DNA from: Pseudomonadota bacterium
GTDB lineage: Bacteria; Myxococcota_A; UBA796; SXON01
Direction: 5' to 3'
DNA length: 64,000 bases
Assembly: GCA_030685065.1 (NCBI GenBank)
Contig: JAUXQH010000072.1
Coordinates: 1-64,000, forward strand
Shown here: positions 60,193-64,000 of the stretch, piece by piece
Numbering within the stretch: the first letter of the stretch is position 1
Layout of the letters: each line of letters opens with the position of its first letter
Made by a program: the position numbers and the translations under genes
Notes under the pieces: model-generated
The model's database searches: none
The model's input: the letters and a program-made list of their open reading frames with translations, nothing else
Told to the model about the DNA's origin: nothing

Positions 60193-60543
60193 CTACGCCT
60201 CGGCCGGCACCACGACGTCGAGCGTTTCGCCGATGACGTGGCACGCGTCGGCGTCGATGAGGACGGTGTCCATGCTCACGGTGTCACCGCCGACCTCGAC
60301 CGTGATCGTCATCTCGCCCGCGATCTCGTAGCCGCAGAGGTACACGCCGTCGGAGTAGGAATCGCACCGGTCGGAGGAGCCGTCCTCCGCGGTGTAGGTC
60401 ACGTCCGCGGCGGTGAACGGCGCGCCGGCCGCGTCCGTCACGTTGACGGTCACCGAGACCATCGCGACGCGGGTGCAGGCGGTGTCGTTGTTGTGATCGA
60501 CGTCGCATGCGGTGAGCGCGAGGAGCGGGAGCAGTCGGATCAT
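60193..60543 (-). CDS. Small lipoprotein with Ig-like/carboxypeptidase-regulatory-like fold
   Basis: This 116-residue lipoprotein (lipobox LTAC) has a beta-sandwich-like mature part (MVSVTVNVTDAAGAPFTAADVTY, then GVYLCGYEIAGEMTITVEV) resembling CarboxypepD-type or Big-type domains. Four Cys in the mature domain may form disulfides. Its function is unknown. The ATG at 60541-60543 is chosen because the lipobox follows at residue 13. It is convergent with the GH31 gene, six bases apart. Confidence 0.72.
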   Translation of the reverse strand: MIRLLPLLALTACDVDHNNDTACTRVAMVSVTVNVTDAAGAPFTAADVTYTAEDGSSDRCDSYSDGVYLCGYEIAGEMTITVEVGGDTVSMDTVLIDADACHVIGETLDVVVPAEA

Positions 60544-60584
60544 CAGGGCCTCGGATTCCAGGACGCAAAGCAATCCGTGTGCCG

Positions 60585-61280
60585 CTACGGCTGGAGCGGG
60601 GCGCGGGCGACCCAGACGTGCTCACCGTCCACGTGGAGCCCAGGCCCGACGATCGTGAGGCGCTCGCCGGCGTTCGTGCGGGCGATGGCCTCCGGAATCG
60701 GCATGGGCGCGGCGTCGGAGGGCGAGGGCGCGCCGAGGATCACGCGGTAGACGAAGCTCTCGGCGGCCGCCCCGTGCACGGCGGGGGCGGGGCCCTCCAC
60801 CACCAGCGGCCCAAAGCGGGTGTGGACGCGGAGCGCCCGGCTGCGCCACTGGGTGATGCCGCGTTGGACGCGCGCCCGGTACATCGCCAGGGTGAGCGCC
60901 TTGACGGCGTAGCCGGCGCCGATGCCTTCGCGCAGGGACAAGAGCGACACGCCGATCACGGTGCCGGGTTCGAGCGAGGGGGCGGCGTAGTAGGCGGCCA
61001 CGATCGCGTCCCCGTCGAGGACCAGGCCGATGGCCGAGGGGAGGAGGTACAGGTCTGCCAGCACCCACCCGGGCAGGGCGAGGGGGCCGCCGAACCGGGC
61101 GAGGTTGACGGCGTGGTAACGCTCCACCCAACCGGGCTCTCGCGCGGCGTCGAGGAACGTGGTTGGGACGCCGAGCGGCGCCAGATCGAGGTGAGGCAGC
61201 GCGGCGGCCGAGCCGAGCGCGGCAAAGTGGAGGCCGTGGGCGGCGAGGATGGCGGAGGGAGCGGCGCTCGCGGTGGGCAT
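60585..61280 (-). CDS. Unrecognised soluble protein
   Basis: This 231-residue protein is Ala/Leu-rich with a mixed alpha/beta pattern (PGWVLADLYLLPSAIGLVLDGDAIVAAYYA). No signal peptide, membrane segment or family motif is visible. It lies 13 bases downstream of the phosphatase gene on the same strand, so it may belong to the same transcription unit. A GNAT-like fold was considered, but no acetyl-CoA loop can be seen. Confidence 0.6.
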   Translation of the reverse strand: MPTASAAPSAILAAHGLHFAALGSAAALPHLDLAPLGVPTTFLDAAREPGWVERYHAVNLARFGGPLALPGWVLADLYLLPSAIGLVLDGDAIVAAYYAAPSLEPGTVIGVSLLSLREGIGAGYAVKALTLAMYRARVQRGITQWRSRALRVHTRFGPLVVEGPAPAVHGAAAESFVYRVILGAPSPSDAAPMPIPEAIARTNAGERLTIVGPGLHVDGEHVWVARAPLQP

Positions 61281-61293
61281 CAGCGCGTCGTGC

Positions 61294-62544
61294 TCATCGG
61301 GTTGTCACGAAACGATCGAGGACGTTCCCGCCCAGATCGTAGGCGGTGAGGGTGAGCGTGCCGTCCGCCACGTCGACGATGACGAAGTTCTCTGTCACCG
61401 CGGCCACCTCCGTGAACGCGTTGGACAGGTCGTTCCCATACAGGACCGCGCCCGCACCCGCGGCGACGACGTAGGTCGTGCCGAGCTCGGCGGTGGTCTG
61501 CGCGCCGTCGAGCAACGGATAGGAACGCTCGTAATTGTGGTTGTGGCCCGTGAGATCGAGCACGACACCGCCGGCCTCCTCGATGGGCGACCACAGGGTC
61601 TGGAGATCGACGTTCGAGCCGTGCGTGGTGCACGAGGAGTACGCGGGCATGTGGTGGAGCGCGATGCGCCACTTCGCCTCGGTCGCCGCGAGATCGGCCT
61701 CCATCCACGCGGCTTGGAGCTCCCGGTCACCCGCGGTCGCCACGGTGTCGTTGAGCACGACGAAGTGGGCGTCCGCGTAGTCGAGGCTGAACCACTGCTC
61801 GTTTCCGGGCTGCGCCACGAGCGCGTAGTAGTTCTGAACCTGGAATTCGTGATTTCCGTGCGCGAACACCAGCGGACGGTGGTCGAGGTGGCCCTCTCCC
61901 GCGGCGAACCAGGCGTCCCACTCGGACATGTTGACCCCGAGATCGACGGCGTCCCCCGAGAACAAGTAGAAATCCGGGGCGTGGCTCTCCATCGCGTCGA
62001 GGAGCAGGCCCCAGGTTGCCTGGTTGTCGCGGGAGTCCCCGGTGACGGCGAACCGAAATGGGGCGGCCTCCCCCGGGTTGGGCGCGGTGGTGAAGGTGGC
62101 GTCCGCCGACCAGTGGCCTTCGCCCCCGACGCGATAATGGTAGGTCGTGCCCGGGGTGAGCTCGCAGAGGTGCGCCTCGTGGACGCGACCGTTCGCCTGG
62201 TCCACCCCCACGAAGAAGCTCGCGCCGTTCCCCGTGCTGCCGTAGTCCGTATCGAGGCCGTATTGGACCTGCGTGGCCGTCGTGTCCGCGTCCGTACGCC
62301 AGATGAGCGCCATCGTGGTGGAGGGGTCGTCCGCCCAGGAGAGGTGTACGTGGTACGGCTCCGGGTCGGCGCCGAAGCGGGCGGCGTGGGCGTCCGCGAG
62401 GTCGGGGGAGCTGTCGTCATACCCGGCGAGGGGCACGAAGATCTCGCCGCCGCACAGGTTGGCGGGGGGCGCGGTGTCGAGCCCGATCTTCTCGATCGTG
62501 TGGCACGCGAGGAGGGGAACCAGCAGGAAGAGCGGGAGGGGCAC
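61294..62544 (-). CDS. Purple-acid-phosphatase-like metallophosphoesterase lipoprotein
   Basis: This 416-residue lipoprotein (lipobox LLAC) has an N-terminal fibronectin-like domain (HLSWADDPSTTMALIWRTD) and a metallophosphoesterase domain of the purple-acid-phosphatase type. Dimetal-site motifs are AVTGDSRD, FSGDAVDLG, HGNHEFQ, LHHMPAYSS and TGHNHNYERS. It would hydrolyse phosphate esters outside the cytoplasm. It begins directly after the porin stop (TAA then GTG), so the two are co-expressed. Confidence 0.9.
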   Translation of the reverse strand: MPLPLFLLVPLLACHTIEKIGLDTAPPANLCGGEIFVPLAGYDDSSPDLADAHAARFGADPEPYHVHLSWADDPSTTMALIWRTDADTTATQVQYGLDTDYGSTGNGASFFVGVDQANGRVHEAHLCELTPGTTYHYRVGGEGHWSADATFTTAPNPGEAAPFRFAVTGDSRDNQATWGLLLDAMESHAPDFYLFSGDAVDLGVNMSEWDAWFAAGEGHLDHRPLVFAHGNHEFQVQNYYALVAQPGNEQWFSLDYADAHFVVLNDTVATAGDRELQAAWMEADLAATEAKWRIALHHMPAYSSCTTHGSNVDLQTLWSPIEEAGGVVLDLTGHNHNYERSYPLLDGAQTTAELGTTYVVAAGAGAVLYGNDLSNAFTEVAAVTENFVIVDVADGTLTLTAYDLGGNVLDRFVTTR

Positions 62545-63597
62545 TTAGAACCTCGCCGTGGCGGAGACGGTGAAGGTGTCGTCGTCGAGATCCTCGCCCT
62601 CGAGCGGGGTGACATGCGCGTAGGCGGCCTGCACCTTCATGTCGTGGAATCGCTCGGGGGCGGCGCGGATGTACAGGTTGACTCCCCCGGTGATGGTCTG
62701 GATGGCTTGGAGATCGGCCTGGGCCTCCCCCTCCTCCGCGCCGAAGGCGGTGTTGGGCTCGGCGGCCTCGAATCGGCCGACCAGCTCGACATGATCGCGC
62801 AGCCACGCCGCCGGGACGAAGCATCCGAGCTGCCCATAGGCGCCCTTCACATGGTAGTCGGCGACCGCCGCGTTGGCGTTCACGATGTCCTGATCGACAG
62901 CTTCGGCCTGGAAGGAAAGCACGTTCCACGCCACCTGGAGCTCCACCCCGAACGTGTTGGACTCGGCCGCGGTGAGCCCGTCCCCCTCGTAATCGTAGAG
63001 CCACCCGCCCCCGATCCCCACGTACAGGGCGCGCTGGGTCCCCTCCGAGAACCCGGGACGCGCGCCGAAGGGTGTCACCAGGACGCGCTGGGCGAAGAGG
63101 AACCGTTGGTTCACGTTTTGGATGCGGTTGGCGCCCTCTCCGTTGTAGACGCCGCTCGTGAAGGTGCCGAGGGTCTTCCCGGCGATCGGCACGTCGACCG
63201 CGACGCTGGCGCCGATCTCGCGGCCGATTCCCGCTTCGGAGAGGAAGCCGACGCCTTGCGGGAGCTGCCGGCGCGTGTCGGACGCGAGGCGGTGCAGGGA
63301 GAAGGGCACCTTCATCTGGCCGAGGTTGACGGTCACGAACGCGAGCGGGGCGATGATGAGGGAGGCGTCCGTCAGCTGGGGCTCGGGAAGGAGCGCCAGC
63401 TCCACCTTGGCCGACACCGGGAGGTCGGGCACCGAGGCTTCGACCCCGATGCGGGCCTCCGCGGTGAAGCCGTCCTGCGCGGTCGGGTTCTGGGGGGAGT
63501 CGGCGATCCAGGTGAACGCCGGCCGCACCCACGCGGAGGGACGTACGCTCGGGCTGGCCGGGACGGCGGCGAAGGCGGCGGCAATGAGGAGGAGCAC
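62545..63597 (-). CDS. OprO/OprP-like phosphate porin
   Basis: This 350-residue outer-membrane protein has a signal peptide (ending about AAVPA) and a barrel of the phosphate-selective porin type. Marks are VTVNLGQMKVPFSLHRLASDTRRQLP and FGVELQVAWNVLSFQAEAVDQDI, ending with TFTVSATARF, a C-terminal Phe as in porins. The GTG at 63595-63597 has AGGAGA in front. The next gene on the same transcript is an extracytoplasmic phosphatase, which suggests phosphate scavenging. No clear Pho box was seen. Confidence 0.85.
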   Translation of the reverse strand: MLLLIAAAFAAVPASPSVRPSAWVRPAFTWIADSPQNPTAQDGFTAEARIGVEASVPDLPVSAKVELALLPEPQLTDASLIIAPLAFVTVNLGQMKVPFSLHRLASDTRRQLPQGVGFLSEAGIGREIGASVAVDVPIAGKTLGTFTSGVYNGEGANRIQNVNQRFLFAQRVLVTPFGARPGFSEGTQRALYVGIGGGWLYDYEGDGLTAAESNTFGVELQVAWNVLSFQAEAVDQDIVNANAAVADYHVKGAYGQLGCFVPAAWLRDHVELVGRFEAAEPNTAFGAEEGEAQADLQAIQTITGGVNLYIRAAPERFHDMKVQAAYAHVTPLEGEDLDDDTFTVSATARF

Positions 63598-63671
63598 GGC
63601 GTCTCCTAATGCGGAGCCTCGGCCGCGTGCACACACGGGGGGGAACGTGCCCGGATCGTCACCTCGATTTT

Positions 63672-63712
63672 GCGTTATTTGGATTGCGGGTCAAACGCGT
63701 CCGCAATAACGC
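63672..63712. promoter_or_regulatory. Interrupted palindrome in the porin/lipoprotein control region
   Basis: GCGTTATT (63672-63679), then six bases, GCGG, an 11-base loop, CCGC and AATAACGC (63705-63712) make a perfect 12-pair inverted repeat with one bulge. It lies between the divergent 62545-63597 and 63766 genes in locally AT-rich DNA, so a regulator site or RNA hairpin is likely. Confidence 0.5.
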
Positions 63713-63765
63713 GTCGCGCGCCCTCACCGGGGCGTCACCAAGAACCCCCCGATTTGGATGACATC

Positions 63766-64000
63766 ATGAGCAAGTTCCTCTCCTTCGCGTTCCTCTCGCT
63801 CTCCCTCGCCGCCTGCGGTGGTGTGGATCCCGAAACCGCTTGCGTCGAGTACCTCGATGCGTACTCCGCTTGCGCGTCCGAAGCCTACGGCGTCACCGAC
63901 GGCTCCTACGACCTCGACACCAGCACCTGTGACGCCTACTCCGGCCTCACCGGCGCGGCCGCCACGGACTCGGCCGCCCTCCTGACCTGCTACGCCGACG
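63766..64000 (+). CDS. Cys-containing lipoprotein, 3-prime end cut by the window
   Basis: The first 78 residues of a lipoprotein are seen: signal peptide MSKFLSFAFLSLSLAAC with lipobox LAAC, then a mature part with spaced Cys (ACVEYLDAYSACASEAYG, STCDAY, LTCYAD). The Cys pattern resembles the domain of the 41168 lipoprotein, suggesting a paralogue family of disulfide-bonded surface proteins. The gene continues past the window end. Confidence 0.75.
   Translation, partial: MSKFLSFAFLSLSLAACGGVDPETACVEYLDAYSACASEAYGVTDGSYDLDTSTCDAYSGLTGAAATDSAALLTCYAD

Noticed and set aside
60585..61280. GNAT acetyltransferase
   Set aside because: The length and helical pattern allowed it, but no acetyl-CoA loop (Q/R-x-x-G-x-G/A) is present.

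Overview
This window comes from a very GC-rich (about 70%), Gram-negative, respiring bacterium. It is most likely a member of the Myxococcota or a related former deltaproteobacterial lineage. The reasons are many secreted lipoproteins with Asp/Thr/Gly-rich linkers, MopE-type Asp-rich repeats, lamin-tail and FG-GAP surface proteins, Cys-plus-Arg-cluster C-terminal tails resembling MYXO-CTERM, a circularly permuted RbgA-like GTPase, and a sigma-54/NtrC circuit. This placement is inference from gene content. I saw no tRNA, rRNA, transposase, integrase, phage gene or CRISPR array.

Region 1 (77-10800) is a cbb3 cytochrome oxidase locus. On the minus strand ccoN-O-Q-P-G-I-S form one tightly overlapping operon. 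Divergent to it is a globin-coupled PAS-type histidine kinase. Tail-to-tail with the kinase is an NtrC-class sigma-54 activator, and divergent to that is a small protein plus a SafE-like membrane protein. Two near-consensus sigma-54 promoters (6676-6692 and 9839-9854) face the ccoN operon and the small-protein/safE operon. A perfect dyad lies about 87 bases upstream of the predicted ccoN start point. I read this as a heme-based oxygen sensor controlling oxidase structure and assembly genes through sigma-54, and it is the most interesting system here.

Region 2 (10737-20134) has a tandem duplication at the safE stop, a non-coding stretch with three covarying hairpin repeats, two membrane proteins, rbgA, a TfoX-like protein, a beta-helix lipoprotein, an RNase III lacking one catalytic Asp, MopE and c-heme lipoproteins, a hydrolase and a membrane-bound LuxR-type regulator. 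Region 3 (20183-24033) is a porin-znuA-znuB metal uptake operon without an ATPase gene; its permease carries a His-rich stretch and an extra C-terminal domain.

Region 4 (24059-41644) holds surface lipoproteins, a deoxyhypusine synthase-like enzyme, a beta-propeller/di-heme peroxidase-like lipoprotein, an SRPBCC-like protein with thiopurine methyltransferase, a small heat-shock protein with a Gln/Tyr/Pro-rich tail, a PaaZ-type aldehyde dehydrogenase, a two-gene alpha-2-macroglobulin translationally coupled to murB, and an Asp-Thr repeat lipoprotein. Region 5 (41726-49710) has a four-domain lamin-tail protein, thiO, a periplasmic protein with two ExbD-like domains, an endonuclease/exonuclease/phosphatase-family protein and a GNAT-deacetylase fusion.

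Region 6 (49774-56056) is a uric acid degradation cluster: membrane urate oxidase PuuD, 5-hydroxyisourate hydrolase, an allantoicase/OHCU-decarboxylase fusion and allantoinase. These can take urate to ureidoglycolate and urea. Region 7 (56082-64000) has a CotH-like lipoprotein, a GH31 glycosidase lipoprotein, small unknowns, a purple-acid-phosphatase-like enzyme paired with a phosphate-porin-like protein, and the start of another lipoprotein. Several genes have a TANNNT hexamer 6-7 bases before the start codon and no visible ribosome binding site, which suggests leaderless transcripts.
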